Origin: Bin87 sp963665395
GTDB lineage: Bacteria; Chloroflexota; Dehalococcoidia; Lucifugimonadales; UBA3495
DNA: 64,000 nt
NCBI GenBank assembly: GCA_963665395.2
Contig: OY762251.1
Coordinates: 2,480,001 to 2,544,000 of the forward strand
Direction: 5' to 3'
Below the pieces are notes generated by a model. It saw only the letters and a list, made by a program, of their open reading frames with translations, ran no database searches and was not told the DNA's origin. The translations under genes and the position numbers were made by a program. How positions within the stretch are numbered: position 1 is the first letter of the stretch; the number at the start of each line of letters is the position of its first letter. Positions 14,498 to 22,736 of the stretch are shown here, piece by piece.

Positions 14498-15697
14498 CAG
14501 GGCTATCGCATATGGATTTTGGCGAATTGGGTTAGGATGGTGATGAGGAAGCCATTGTCCCAGCCGGCCTTTTTCAGTTTGCCCCGCATGGAGCCTTTGC
14601 TGGGTTCTAACCGCGCCAGGTTCAGTGCCAGTTTCCGCAGCAAGGCCAGGTTCTCCGCGCCGTGTCCTTTCCGGTTCCGCGCCTGGTCTTCGTTGCAGGT
14701 TACGTCCAATACCCAATGCAGCCGGTTCTCAATTCCCCAATGGCTCCGCACAATGTCGTTGCACCGTTCCGGCGGGAAAGCCTGGCTCAACAGGTAGTAC
14801 CGGGTTTCCTCGCTGGCGTCAGCCGGGTCTGGGCCGACCGACCGTCGGCTGGCCGTTACCTTGCCCACGGCCTGCAAACCGGGCCAGTCATGCCATTTCT
14901 GCAACCAGGCGATGTCGTCGCTGATGCTGGCAACGCGGGTTTCGATGCGCCCGTGACCTTTGTTGACCTGGGCAGCTTGAGCCACCGGCGTGGCCGGGTC
15001 GTCCAGAAACAGTTGCACGTCATCGTGCAAACTGCCCTGGTTCCTTTTCAGTCGCAGCGCGTAGTCTCCGCCCTGATCAACCACCTGTTCGGCGATCTGA
15101 CGCTGGCAGTGCATGGCGTCGGCAGTGACCACCTTATCCCGCAAAGTCAGCATTTCCAGCAGCTTGGGCAGCGCCGTAATCTCGTTGGACTTGTCGTCAA
15201 CGGCCAGTTGTCCCAAAACCAAGCGCCGCTCTTCGGCCCAGGCGCTCACCAAGTGCAGGGCTGATTGGCCTTCGGCGCGGTCGTAAGACCGCCGCAGCGT
15301 CTTGCCGTCCACCGCCACTACACCCTGAACGCCTTGGGCAAACTGCGCCATGAACCCCAGAAACCACTGTCCAAAAGCCTCTGGGTCCAGTTTGCCCAGC
15401 ACTCTAGAGAAGGTGTCGTGGCTGGGAATGCCGTTGGGCAGCGGCAGAAAGGTCTCCAGAAACTCCCGCTTGGACTGGCCGAAAAGTTCCATATCGGTGC
15501 AGGTCTGGCCGCCACAGACGATGGTGCACAGGGCGATGACCAGAATGTCGTGCAGGGAATGCAGGCGGGCGTTGACTGCCCGCGGGTCTTCCAGATCGGC
15601 GAATACGTCGGCTAATTCGGGCATGGTGTCTTTCCCCTCCCCGCTGCATTAGCCTACATCTTACCCAACACCTCAATTTTCATATGCGATAGCCCTG
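14498..15697. mobile_element. Complete ISAs1-family insertion sequence, 1200 bp
   Basis: Perfect 17-bp terminal inverted repeats, CAGGGCTATCGCATATG (14498-14514) and its complement (15681-15697). They are flanked by the 10-bp direct duplication ACCAGGGCGA (14488-14497 and 15698-15707). One intact transposase fills the interior. The insertion site straddles the right end of MITE-2, so the IS arrived after the MITE. Confidence 0.95.
14503..15624 (-). CDS. ISAs1-family transposase
   Basis: A 373-residue DDE transposase of the ISAs1 (H-repeat-associated) family. The N-terminal DDE_Tnp_1-associated region (DPRAVNARLHSLHDILVIALC) is followed by VAVDGKTLRRSYDR carrying the first catalytic Asp near 108. 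The second Asp lies in TADAMHCQRQ, and the C-terminal block RSHWGIENRLHWVLDVTCNEDQ carries the acidic Glu. No frameshift is seen, so it is probably active. The stop codon lies inside the left terminal repeat. It may mobilise in trans the MITEs sharing its ends (41613, 54311). Confidence 0.95.
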   Translation of the reverse strand: MPELADVFADLEDPRAVNARLHSLHDILVIALCTIVCGGQTCTDMELFGQSKREFLETFLPLPNGIPSHDTFSRVLGKLDPEAFGQWFLGFMAQFAQGVQGVVAVDGKTLRRSYDRAEGQSALHLVSAWAEERRLVLGQLAVDDKSNEITALPKLLEMLTLRDKVVTADAMHCQRQIAEQVVDQGGDYALRLKRNQGSLHDDVQLFLDDPATPVAQAAQVNKGHGRIETRVASISDDIAWLQKWHDWPGLQAVGKVTASRRSVGPDPADASEETRYYLLSQAFPPERCNDIVRSHWGIENRLHWVLDVTCNEDQARNRKGHGAENLALLRKLALNLARLEPSKGSMRGKLKKAGWDNGFLITILTQFAKIHMR

Positions 15698-15716
15698 ACC
15701 AGGGCGAATCGTCCGG

Positions 15717-15746
15717 TTGACACCGGGAACCCGCCAAACATAGAAT
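15717..15746 (+). promoter_or_regulatory. Promoter of the L21-L27-L31 genes
   Basis: TTGACA (15717-15722) and TAGAAT (15741-15746), 18-base spacer. It lies only 20 bases beyond the ISAs1 right end, so the IS landed just upstream without destroying it. Confidence 0.7.
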
Positions 15747-15772
15747 AGTAGGCCGTTTGGGAGATTACCGAA

Positions 15773-16099
15773 ATGGATTACGCAATCGTGAAAACCGGCG
15801 GCAAGCAGTACCGCGTTTCGCCCGGCGACGTGCTGGACGTGGAGTTGCTGGAGGTCCCGGAGGGCAGCGCCATCGCGCTGGATCAGGTGCTGGCGGTGTC
15901 CCGCGACGGCCAGATGCGCTTCGGCGCGCCCACCGTGGCCGGCGCCCGCGTCATTGCCGAAGTGCAGTCCCACTACAAAGACCGCAAGGTCATCGTGTAC
16001 AAGTACAAGGCCAAGACCCGATACCGCCGCAAGAAGGGGCATCGGCAGAACTACACTCGCATCCGCATCCAGGATATTGACACCGGAAGCGGAGCCTAG
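15773..16099 (+). CDS. rplU: 50S ribosomal protein L21
   Basis: A 108-residue bL21 with the typical start MDYAIVKTGGKQYRVSPGD and the C-terminal basic block KYKAKTRYRRKKGHRQNYTRIRI. It binds 23S rRNA in the large subunit. GGGAG lies 8 bases before the ATG. First gene of rplU-rpmA-rpmE; obgE, often next in other bacteria, is not in the cluster. Confidence 0.97.
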   Translation: MDYAIVKTGGKQYRVSPGDVLDVELLEVPEGSAIALDQVLAVSRDGQMRFGAPTVAGARVIAEVQSHYKDRKVIVYKYKAKTRYRRKKGHRQNYTRIRIQDIDTGSGA

Positions 16100-16102
16100 A
16101 CT

Positions 16103-16138
16103 GGACACGAGCCCCAGATAGGACACGAGCCCCATATC
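16103..16138 (+). repeat. Two tandem 18-bp repeats between rplU and rpmA
   Basis: GGACACGAGCCCCAGATA is followed directly by GGACACGAGCCCCATATC. The second copy runs into the rpmA ribosome-binding site (AGGAGGA). Confidence 0.85.
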
Positions 16139-16151
16139 AGGAGGATAGGAT

Positions 16152-16433
16152 ATGGCCCACAAGAAAGCCGGCGGCAGCACCAACAACGGCCGCGACAGCA
16201 ACGCCAAACGGCTGGGCGTCAAGAAATACGGAGGCGAACGGGTGACCGGCGGCGCCATCATCGTGCGCCAGCGGGGAACGCGCATCCGCCCCGGAACCAA
16301 CGTGGGCATGGGCAAGGACTACACCCTGTTCTCCAAGATCGACGGCCAGGTAACCTACGAATGGGCCGCCAGGGGCAAGCGCCGGGTCAGCGTTTATCCG
16401 ATGCCCGAGGTTGCAACGGCCGCGGCAGCATAG
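16152..16433 (+). CDS. rpmA: 50S ribosomal protein L27
   Basis: A 93-residue bL27 (MAHKKAGGSTNNGRDSNAKR...GVKKYGGE, then GAIIVRQRGTRIRPGTNVG). Its N-terminus reaches the peptidyl-transferase centre. It starts directly with MAHKKAGGS, so no N-terminal prosequence needs cleaving. AGGAGGA precedes the start. Confidence 0.97.
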   Translation: MAHKKAGGSTNNGRDSNAKRLGVKKYGGERVTGGAIIVRQRGTRIRPGTNVGMGKDYTLFSKIDGQVTYEWAARGKRRVSVYPMPEVATAAAA

Positions 16434-16443
16434 AGGCAACGTC

Positions 16444-16647
16444 ATGAAAGCAGAAATACACCCTCAGTACTTCAAGTCCACCGTCACCTGCTCCTGCGGC
16501 AACGTCTTTGAGACCGGAGCGACCAAGCCCGCGCTCCGCGTCGAGATCTGCGGCAAGTGCCACCCCTTCTACACCGGCGAGCAGCGCATTGTGGACACCC
16601 AGGGCCGCATCGAACGCTTCAGCCGCCGCTTCAACCTCGACGGCTAG
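16444..16647 (+). CDS. rpmE: 50S ribosomal protein L31 (zinc-binding form)
   Basis: A 67-residue bL31 with both cysteine pairs of the zinc-binding (C+) form: CSCGNVF near 16 and CGKCHPFYTG near 36. ATG 16444 is 10 bases after the rpmA stop. Followed by a terminator hairpin at 16676. Confidence 0.96.
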   Translation: MKAEIHPQYFKSTVTCSCGNVFETGATKPALRVEICGKCHPFYTGEQRIVDTQGRIERFSRRFNLDG

Positions 16648-16675
16648 CCGGGCTAGCGGACAGCTACTACGCTGC

Positions 16676-16702
16676 GGGAGCCTGAACCGGCTCCCATTTT
16701 GC
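16676..16702 (+). terminator. Terminator after rpmE
   Basis: GGGAGCC (16676-16682) pairs with GGCTCCC (16689-16695) across TGAACC, followed by ATTTTG. Confidence 0.6.
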
Positions 16703-16715
16703 TATCATTAGCAAT

Positions 16716-16743
16716 CGTCATTCCGGCGAAAGCCGGAATGACG
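16716..16743. repeat. Hairpin of the MITE-1 core (TTCCGGCGAAAGCCGGAA)
   Basis: A 12-bp stem with a GAAA tetraloop, CGTCATTCCGGC/GCCGGAATGACG. The same hairpin forms the core of MITE-1 copies at 41613 and 54311 and occurs alone here. Confidence 0.8.
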
Positions 16744-16771
16744 GCATTTGTCAGCGTTGCCAGGAGCAATC

Positions 16772-17188
16772 ATGCCCCGCTACGTTCCCAAAACGGTCCG
16801 GGAGTATGGCCGCATCTACCTGTCGGAGCGCCTGGCCGAACATGGCTGGCAATGCTTCATCGCCCGCCGCAGTCCCAACGAGGATGAGGTCATCGCCGGC
16901 CGACCGGAGCAGGGCCGGGAGGTGCGCCTCAAGTTTCACTCCCAGGAGCGCAGCCAGGCCGTGCGCTTCTACAACGTGGACACCCTGGATTGGGACTGGA
17001 AATACCTGGTCATCAGCACCTACATCCTGGAAGGAACGCCGGTAACCTATCTGCTCTCTCGGGACGACGTCCGCGCCGATGGCCGGCTGGAGGAGGAGCT
17101 TGACGGGTCCGCCGTAGGCGGATGGCTGCAACCCGACGCTTTCTCCGAAACAGCCTTCCGGGAAGCCTGGCACAAGCTGGATGAGTAG
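16772..17188 (+). CDS. Hypothetical protein, possible PD-(D/E)XK-like fold
   Basis: A 138-residue protein starting MPRYVPKTVREYGRIYLSER, with CAGGAG 5 bases upstream. The order YGRIYLSERLAEHGWQCFIAR, EVRLKFHSQ and WKYLVISTYI recalls the helix-strand-strand core of restriction-endonuclease-like folds. The acidic residues are not clearly conserved, so this is tentative. Its 3' end runs into a family A palindrome. No family recognised. Confidence 0.5.
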   Translation: MPRYVPKTVREYGRIYLSERLAEHGWQCFIARRSPNEDEVIAGRPEQGREVRLKFHSQERSQAVRFYNVDTLDWDWKYLVISTYILEGTPVTYLLSRDDVRADGRLEEELDGSAVGGWLQPDAFSETAFREAWHKLDE

Positions 17189-17212
17189 GGGCGAATAATT
17201 ATTCGCCCCTGC
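17185..17212. repeat. Family A palindrome
   Basis: GTAGGGGCGAATAA pairs with TTATTCGCCCCTGC, one mismatch. It overlaps the stop codon of the preceding gene. AT-rich core variant. Confidence 0.8.
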
Positions 17213-17267
17213 GATAGCGAACAACTTGGGTGGCAATATCACACGTAAGGAACAAGGAGGCAACAAC

Positions 17268-18032
17268 ATGGGCAGGCTGGACGGCAAGGTTGCTTTGATC
17301 AGTGGCGGCGCGCGCGGACAGGGCGCGGTGGAAGCGCGGATGTTCGCCGCCGAGGGGGCGTGCGTCGTGTTCGGCGACATCCTGGACGATGAAGGCCGCC
17401 GCGTTGAGGCCGAAATACGGGAGTTGGGCGGACAGGCCACCTATGTTCACCTGGACGTCACCAGCGAAGACGACTGGCAGTCCGCCGTCAATGCCGCCGT
17501 ATCCGAGTACGGCAAGCTGGACGTCCTGGTCAACAATGCCGGCATCGTCCTGGGCCGCAGCATCGAGGACATGACCGTTGCGGAATGGGACCGGCTGTTT
17601 GACGTGAACGCCAAGGGCGTGTTTCTTGGGACCAAGGCCAGTCTGCCCGCCTTGCGGGAGGCCGGCGGCGGCAGTATCGTCAATATATCCTCCACTGCCG
17701 GGCTGGTGGGCAACGACTACAACCTGGCCGGCTACAGCAGCACCAAGGGCGCGGTGCGGTTGTTCACCAAGTCCACTGCCATACAGCACGCCGGCGAGGG
17801 CATCCGGTGCAACTCGGTTCACCCCGGTCCCATTGACACCCCGATGCTGCGAGAATCCCGAGCCAACCGGGGCAGCGGCCTCAGCGATGAGGAACAGATG
17901 CGTCGCGTGCCCCTGGGCCGCATCGGCCGGCCGGAGGACATCGCCTACGCCGTCATCTACCTGGCATCGGATGAGGCGTCATTCGTCACCGGCAGCGAGG
18001 TCGTGGTGGATGGCGGGCGCACCGCGATGTAA
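17268..18032 (+). CDS. SDR family NAD(P)-dependent oxidoreductase
   Basis: A 254-residue classical short-chain dehydrogenase. Cofactor motif SGGARGQG near 12-19, NNAG near 89, catalytic Ser in NISST and YSSTK (Tyr-x3-Lys) near 154-158, and the C-terminal GSEVVVDGGRTAM. The acidic residue after beta-2 (GDI) points to NAD preference. AAGGAGG precedes the ATG by 7 bases. Close to the paralogues at 43357 and 45834. The substrate (a secondary alcohol or ketone) is unknown. Confidence 0.9.
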   Translation: MGRLDGKVALISGGARGQGAVEARMFAAEGACVVFGDILDDEGRRVEAEIRELGGQATYVHLDVTSEDDWQSAVNAAVSEYGKLDVLVNNAGIVLGRSIEDMTVAEWDRLFDVNAKGVFLGTKASLPALREAGGGSIVNISSTAGLVGNDYNLAGYSSTKGAVRLFTKSTAIQHAGEGIRCNSVHPGPIDTPMLRESRANRGSGLSDEEQMRRVPLGRIGRPEDIAYAVIYLASDEASFVTGSEVVVDGGRTAM

Positions 18033-18033
18033 A

Positions 18034-18060
18034 GAGGGCGCCCACCAGGGACGCCCCTAC
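18034..18060. repeat. Family A-like hairpin (CCACCAGGG core)
   Basis: An imperfect palindrome, GGGCGCCC...GGGACGCCCC, immediately after the SDR stop and before the tRNA. Confidence 0.5.
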
Positions 18061-18073
18061 GCGATATGAAAAA

Positions 18074-18150
18074 TGGTCGGGGCGGCCAGATTTGAACTGG
18101 CGACCCCCTGCACCCCATGCAGGTGCGCTACCGGGCTGCGCTACGCCCCG
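18074..18150 (-). tRNA. tRNA-Pro (anticodon GGG)
   Basis: The 74-nt cloverleaf has a 7-bp acceptor stem CGGGGCG/CGCCCCG, D arm, anticodon stem CCTGC/GCAGG with loop ATGGGGT (anticodon GGG), and T arm GCCAG-TTCAAAT-CTGGC. The 3' CCA is encoded (18074-18076). It reads CCC and CCU proline codons. Confidence 0.95.
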
Positions 18151-18205
18151 CCCCGACATACCCAGCATATCACCGACAGCGGCAATTGGCAAACCCGAAA
18201 ACGTC

Positions 18206-18342
18206 CTCATGAGTACCCAGTTTGTCATTGCGAGGAGCGTAGCGACGTAGCAATCCCGTTCCCGGAGCGACGCCTGTTGCCCTAACGGGATTGCTACGCT
18301 GCGCTCGCAATGACAGTTTGCGGAAAGTGGGTACACGTGAGC
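18206..18342. repeat. Family C palindromic element
   Basis: Inner arms TGTCATTGCGAGGAGCG... (18223) and ...GCTCGCAATGACA (to 18315). Outer arms GTACCCAG/GTGGGTAC. One of six or seven copies; contains no gene. Confidence 0.8.
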
Positions 18343-18446
18343 GAAAACGCTACTGGATTCCGGCTTTCGCCGGAACGACGAGAAAACTAAACCACCAAAA
18401 TTGCAACGCTGACAACGCCATCCAGTGTGTTGCAGATTCACTGACT

Positions 18447-19124
18447 ATGAACGGAGACTGTTACAGCATCCTGGGGGTGCCGACGGCGGCAACGGCGGAG
18501 GAAATCCGGGCCGCCTATCGACGCTTGGCGCGCCAGTACCATCCTGACCTCAACTCCAACCCGGAGGCGGAGGCCCGGATGAAGGAAATCAACGAAGCCT
18601 ATGCGACGCTGTCCGATCCCACGCGTCGCCGCTACTACGACATCTACGGTACTACTGACCCGACCAACGTGGATGTCCGCAGTCGGGGCCGGCAACGTCC
18701 GCGTCGCGCGGCCTCCGCCGACCCGCCGCGTTCCCGCCCTTTTTCACCCCGGCGCGGCGACGACATTCCCGCGACGGTGTTGATCACCCGACGCGAGGCA
18801 AGACACGGGTGCCGCAAAACTTTTCCCGTGGTGCGCCTGGAAGCCTGTCCCCGTTGCCGCGGCACGGGTCAGGAACCGGAGGAAACGCTGGACGTCGGGC
18901 AATGCTGGCGGTGCGCCGGAGAACAACGCCTCCGCCATGACCTGACGCTCAACGCCACCATACCCGCCGGGATGTCCGATGGCCGGCGCCTGCGGCTGCG
19001 GGGCCAGGGCCACGCCGGCGTTGACGGCGGACCCAACGGCCACATCTACGTAACCGTGCGGGTAGTGCGAAATACCGGATTGAACCGAATGCTCGCTTTC
19101 GTTTGGCGGCACCTGTTGGGGTGA
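18447..19124 (+). CDS. DnaJ-like co-chaperone with reduced zinc region
   Basis: A 225-residue protein. The J domain (residues 3-66) has the HPD motif in QYHPDLN that stimulates DnaK. A basic, Pro/Arg-rich linker follows, then only two cysteine knuckles (CPRCRGTG and CWRCAGEQ) instead of the four in DnaJ, and a short C-terminal substrate-binding-like domain (IPAGMSDGRRLRLRGQGHAG). It is about 60% of normal DnaJ length. ATG 18447 is chosen because upstream sequence is repeat. It ends 5 bases before the next gene. No dnaK or grpE nearby. Confidence 0.85.
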   Translation: MNGDCYSILGVPTAATAEEIRAAYRRLARQYHPDLNSNPEAEARMKEINEAYATLSDPTRRRYYDIYGTTDPTNVDVRSRGRQRPRRAASADPPRSRPFSPRRGDDIPATVLITRREARHGCRKTFPVVRLEACPRCRGTGQEPEETLDVGQCWRCAGEQRLRHDLTLNATIPAGMSDGRRLRLRGQGHAGVDGGPNGHIYVTVRVVRNTGLNRMLAFVWRHLLG

Positions 19125-19129
19125 ACCCG

Positions 19130-20797
19130 ATGACCGACCTTTCCACCGACTTCTCCGCGCTGACGGCATACCTGCGGGACTGGCTGGCCGCGGTTCCGTC
19201 CCCCGGGTTGGCGATTGCGGTGACCGATCGCCGGCAGACCCTCTACTCGGCCGCGCTGGGTTATGGCGACGCCGGCGCTCGCCAGCCGGCGCGGGCCGAT
19301 ACCACCTTTCAGATCGGCAGCATCGGCAAGTCGATGACCGCATTGGCGTTGATGCAACTGGTCCAGGCGGGTCGTTTAGACTTGGACGCGCCGTTGAGCG
19401 CTCACCTTCCCTGGTTTGCGATACCGTCCCGGCATGGTCCCATCACTCTCAAGCACGTGCTCAGCCATACGGCCGGCCTGCCGGCCGGAACGGATTTCAC
19501 GCCGGCCGCCCGTTACGAAGGGTACGCCCTGCGCGAGGCTGAGGCAGCCTGGGAACCCGGCTCCCGATTTCATTACTCCAACACCGGCTACAAGTTGCTG
19601 GGGTGGTTGCTGGAGGACGTAACCGGGCTTCCCTACGGCGAAGTCATCCGCCGACGGGTACTGGAACCTTTAGGCATGACTGCGACGGATCCGGTGATCA
19701 CGCATCGCAGTCGTCGCCGGGTGGCAACCGGATACGTGCCGTTGCACGATAACCGGCCGTACCGGCGGGGAGACGCGCTGGTTCCGGGCGGCTGGTCTGA
19801 ATACGCAGTGGGGGACGGCAGCCAGGTGTCCACTGCTGAAGACATGGCCCGATATACACGACTTTGGTTGAACGGCGGACGGAGCGGCATCCACGCCGTG
19901 GTATCTCCTGCTTCATTCACCCGCATGACCACCCCGGCAATCGAGATGCGCCGGGGCGGAGATTACCAGCACGATTACGGATACGGTTTCGGCATAATCT
20001 GTCACCATGCCGACGGCCATCGTTTTATCGGGCACGGCGGCGGCACCGTGGGTTTCCGGTCGATCATGCTCACCGACCAGACGGACGGTTTGGGGGTCGT
20101 TATCCTCTGCAACGGAGTCGGTGTCGATACCTACCCTCCGGCGCGTTACGCGCTACAGGTCGCCGCGGCGTTACGCGATAAGCATCCCATACCGGAACCC
20201 CCCGAGGTTCCCGACCCGACGCGCATAGCCAACGCTGACCGTTACGCGGGAGAATTCCGGGACGCAGCCAGCGGCCGGCGCCTGTCTATCCGTCCCTCCG
20301 GGACTGGGTTGCGCTTGGACGCCGGGCTAGACGACTGCCAATTGGAGCATATCGCCGGCCACGCCTTTTGCGCGCCCCACGATGCGTTTGACCCGTTCCC
20401 ACTGCGGTTCCGTCCTGCCTACGGCAACGACGACGGGCCTATGCTGGAAGTACACCATGGCCCCGACGTGTACGTGAGAGAGGACAGCGAGCCTCAAGAA
20501 TCCGCCGCGCCACATCCGCCGGAGTGGTCAGCCTTCCCCGGCCAATACCGAAGCCACGTGCCCTACCTCACCACCTTTCGCGTCATCCTGCGCCGCGGCC
20601 GCCTTTGCCTGGCGTGGCCTCACGGCGGCGAGGAGGCGCTTACGCCCCAGAACCCCGACGACAGCGGGTCCGGCTGGTTCAAAATCGGACCGCCCGGCGA
20701 GCCCAGCGCCGAGCGGTTGCGCTTCGACACGGTGGTAGGCGGTCGGGCGTTGCGGATCCGCTGGACCGGCGGAGGGGATTTCTACCGGGTTGACTAG
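19130..20797 (+). CDS. Serine hydrolase, beta-lactamase class C family
   Basis: A 555-residue protein. Residues about 10-345 are a class C beta-lactamase/penicillin-binding-protein-like hydrolase with the S-x-x-K nucleophile motif (IGSIGKSMT) near 66 and the YSN motif (HYSNTGYKLLG) near 152. A His-Gly-Gly-Gly segment (FIGHGGGTVGF) takes the KTG position. The C-terminal ~200 residues resemble accessory lipocalin-like domains of such esterases/peptidases. No signal peptide is seen, so it is probably cytoplasmic. It follows the DnaJ-like gene closely. Confidence 0.85.
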   Translation: MTDLSTDFSALTAYLRDWLAAVPSPGLAIAVTDRRQTLYSAALGYGDAGARQPARADTTFQIGSIGKSMTALALMQLVQAGRLDLDAPLSAHLPWFAIPSRHGPITLKHVLSHTAGLPAGTDFTPAARYEGYALREAEAAWEPGSRFHYSNTGYKLLGWLLEDVTGLPYGEVIRRRVLEPLGMTATDPVITHRSRRRVATGYVPLHDNRPYRRGDALVPGGWSEYAVGDGSQVSTAEDMARYTRLWLNGGRSGIHAVVSPASFTRMTTPAIEMRRGGDYQHDYGYGFGIICHHADGHRFIGHGGGTVGFRSIMLTDQTDGLGVVILCNGVGVDTYPPARYALQVAAALRDKHPIPEPPEVPDPTRIANADRYAGEFRDAASGRRLSIRPSGTGLRLDAGLDDCQLEHIAGHAFCAPHDAFDPFPLRFRPAYGNDDGPMLEVHHGPDVYVREDSEPQESAAPHPPEWSAFPGQYRSHVPYLTTFRVILRRGRLCLAWPHGGEEALTPQNPDDSGSGWFKIGPPGEPSAERLRFDTVVGGRALRIRWTGGGDFYRVD

Positions 20798-20809
20798 GAG
20801 CCGCCCCGG

Positions 20810-21193
20810 CTACAGCTGTCCCACGTATTCGCCGTAGGCGGCGGCATCCATCAATCCGTCCAGTTCGCTGGGGTCGGTGATGCGGACGCGCAGCATCCAG
20901 CCCTCGCCGAAGGGGTCATTGTTCACCAGCTCCGGTTCGTGGGCCAGGCGTCCGTTGACTTCGGTGACCGCGCCGCTCACCGGGGAGTAGAGATCGGAAA
21001 CGGCTTTCACCGATTCAATCTCGCCCATCTTGGCCAGATGTCCGACGGTGGCGCCCACCTCGGGCAGTTCCAGGTACACCACGTCGCCCAACTGGTCCTG
21101 GGCGTAGTGGGTTATGCCCACCAGAGTCGTGCCGGCGTCCTCTAACAAAGCCCATTCGTGTTCCTGGGTGTATTTGCGGTCGTCGGGATTCAC
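20810..21193 (-). CDS. gcvH: Glycine cleavage system H protein
   Basis: A 127-residue GcvH. The lipoyl-lysine is Lys63 in GEIESVKAVSDLYSP. It carries the aminomethyl group from GcvP to GcvT. It lies 50 bases downstream of gcvT on the same strand and converges with the serine hydrolase, with only 12 bases between stop codons. Confidence 0.96.
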   Translation of the reverse strand: MNPDDRKYTQEHEWALLEDAGTTLVGITHYAQDQLGDVVYLELPEVGATVGHLAKMGEIESVKAVSDLYSPVSGAVTEVNGRLAHEPELVNNDPFGEGWMLRVRITDPSELDGLMDAAAYGEYVGQL

Positions 21194-21243
21194 CTTTACT
21201 GCTACCTCCGAATGATTGCGGTCAGCGCGTCATTTGGACCACG

Positions 21244-22398
21244 TTAGCCGGCACGCTGATAGAAGGGGAGTTCCACCGTGGACACCTCCACCGGCCGTCC
21301 CCGGATATCCACCGTAAGGGTCGTACCGGGAGCGGCATGGGCCGGGTCCACAAAGGCCATGGCGATACAGCGCTCCAGCGTGGGCGAGTAGCTGCCGCTG
21401 CTGACGACGCCGACCACCTCGCCACCGGCCAGCACGTCGTAGCCGGCGCGCGGCGCGCTACGGCCGGGCAGCGTCAGCCCCACCAGACGCCGCTCGGCGC
21501 CGTACACCCGCTGATGATCCAGTACGTCGGCGCCGTTGTAACCGCCGTCCCGTCGGACGAAGCGGTCCTGGCCGGCCTCGATGGGTGTGATGGTGTCCGT
21601 CAGTTCGTGTCCGTGCAACGGCAGGCCGGCCTCCAGACGCAGGACGTCCCGCGCTCCCAGCCCGCAGGGAGTGGCGCCGGCATCATACAGCTTCCGCCAG
21701 ATGGGAGCCGTATCGGACGAACCCATGGCCAGTTCGAACCCGTCCTCGCCGGTGTAGCCGGTGCGCCCGATGAACACCCGCCGTCCGTCGATGTGCCCCC
21801 GTCCCCAGGTGAAAGGACGCAGCAGCGACGGGGCCGGGGTTCGCCCGGGGTTCCGGGCCAGTCGCGCGCCCGGAGCGAAATCCTCGCACAAACGATCCAC
21901 CACGCCGGCGGAGGCTGGCCCCTGCAACGCAATCAGGCCGGTTAGCATGGTACGGTCGGTAATCTGGACGCCCCGGCCGTCGAAGTGATGCGCCAGCTGG
22001 CGGTCGAACCAGAGGGCCACTGCCGCGCGGTTTCCGGCGTTGGGAATCAGCAGAAACTCATCGTCGGCCAGCCGGTAGAAGATGGTATCGTCAATAACGC
22101 CGCCCTGTTCGTTGCAGACGAAACAGTAACGAGCCCGGCCGACCCGCAGCGACGACGCGGACCCGGTGAGCAGGATGTCCAGCAGTCCGGCCGCGTTGGG
22201 GCCACCGATGTGCAGCCTTCCCATGTGAGACACGTCGAAAATGCCGGCGTCGGTGCGAACCGCTTCGACCTCTGAGATGGTGCCCTGGTATTGCACGGGC
22301 ATATCCCAGCCGCCGAAGGGCACCATTCGGGCGCCAAGATCAACGTGGGTCTGGTAGAGGGTGGTGCGAAGGTTTTCTGCGCCGGTATCGGTTGACAT
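21244..22398 (-). CDS. gcvT: Glycine cleavage system T protein (aminomethyltransferase)
   Basis: A 384-residue GcvT. Family motifs: MVPFGGWDMPVQY near 24, FDVSHMGR, DDTIFYRL, GYTGEDGFEL near 219, and LGARDVLRLEAGLPLHG followed by the C-terminal barrel. It transfers the methylene group to tetrahydrofolate and releases ammonia. No Shine-Dalgarno is obvious before the ATG; a TAAAAT lies about 30 bases upstream. No glycine riboswitch is recognisable in the leader. Confidence 0.95.
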   Translation of the reverse strand: MSTDTGAENLRTTLYQTHVDLGARMVPFGGWDMPVQYQGTISEVEAVRTDAGIFDVSHMGRLHIGGPNAAGLLDILLTGSASSLRVGRARYCFVCNEQGGVIDDTIFYRLADDEFLLIPNAGNRAAVALWFDRQLAHHFDGRGVQITDRTMLTGLIALQGPASAGVVDRLCEDFAPGARLARNPGRTPAPSLLRPFTWGRGHIDGRRVFIGRTGYTGEDGFELAMGSSDTAPIWRKLYDAGATPCGLGARDVLRLEAGLPLHGHELTDTITPIEAGQDRFVRRDGGYNGADVLDHQRVYGAERRLVGLTLPGRSAPRAGYDVLAGGEVVGVVSSGSYSPTLERCIAMAFVDPAHAAPGTTLTVDIRGRPVEVSTVELPFYQRAG

Positions 22399-22487
22399 GG
22401 TATGCGTTGTTGCGTCGCGGGTTATTTTACAAAGTTTGCCAAATCATCATACCGCCAAGACCGTCAGGGCGCAACGACGAAACCGAA

Positions 22488-22623
22488 CTCATGCGTACCC
22501 ACTTTCCGCAAACTGTCATTGCGAGCGCAGCGTGGCAATCTCGTCGCCGGAGCAAACATCGCTCACCCGTCGAGATTGCTACGTCGCTACGCTCCTCGCA
22601 ATGACAAAGTGGGTACGAGTGAG
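22488..22623. repeat. Family C palindromic element
   Basis: The same element as 18206 and 51897: outer CTCATGCGTACCCACTTT, inner TGTCATTGCGAG, and their complements at the right. It occupies most of the 338-base gap between gcvT and the next gene. Confidence 0.85.
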
Positions 22624-22736
22624 CGAAACCGAAAGGCAACTGTCCAGACGGGCCGGTATGATATGATAGCCGCGAATTTAATCGTGTGTCCCAACCGGGC
22701 AATAGACACCGTCGCCACCGGAAGGATGAGGTTACG

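Noticed and set aside
22399..22736. Glycine riboswitch upstream of gcvT
   Set aside because: The gap is mainly a family C palindrome; no tandem aptamer-like conserved segments were recognised.
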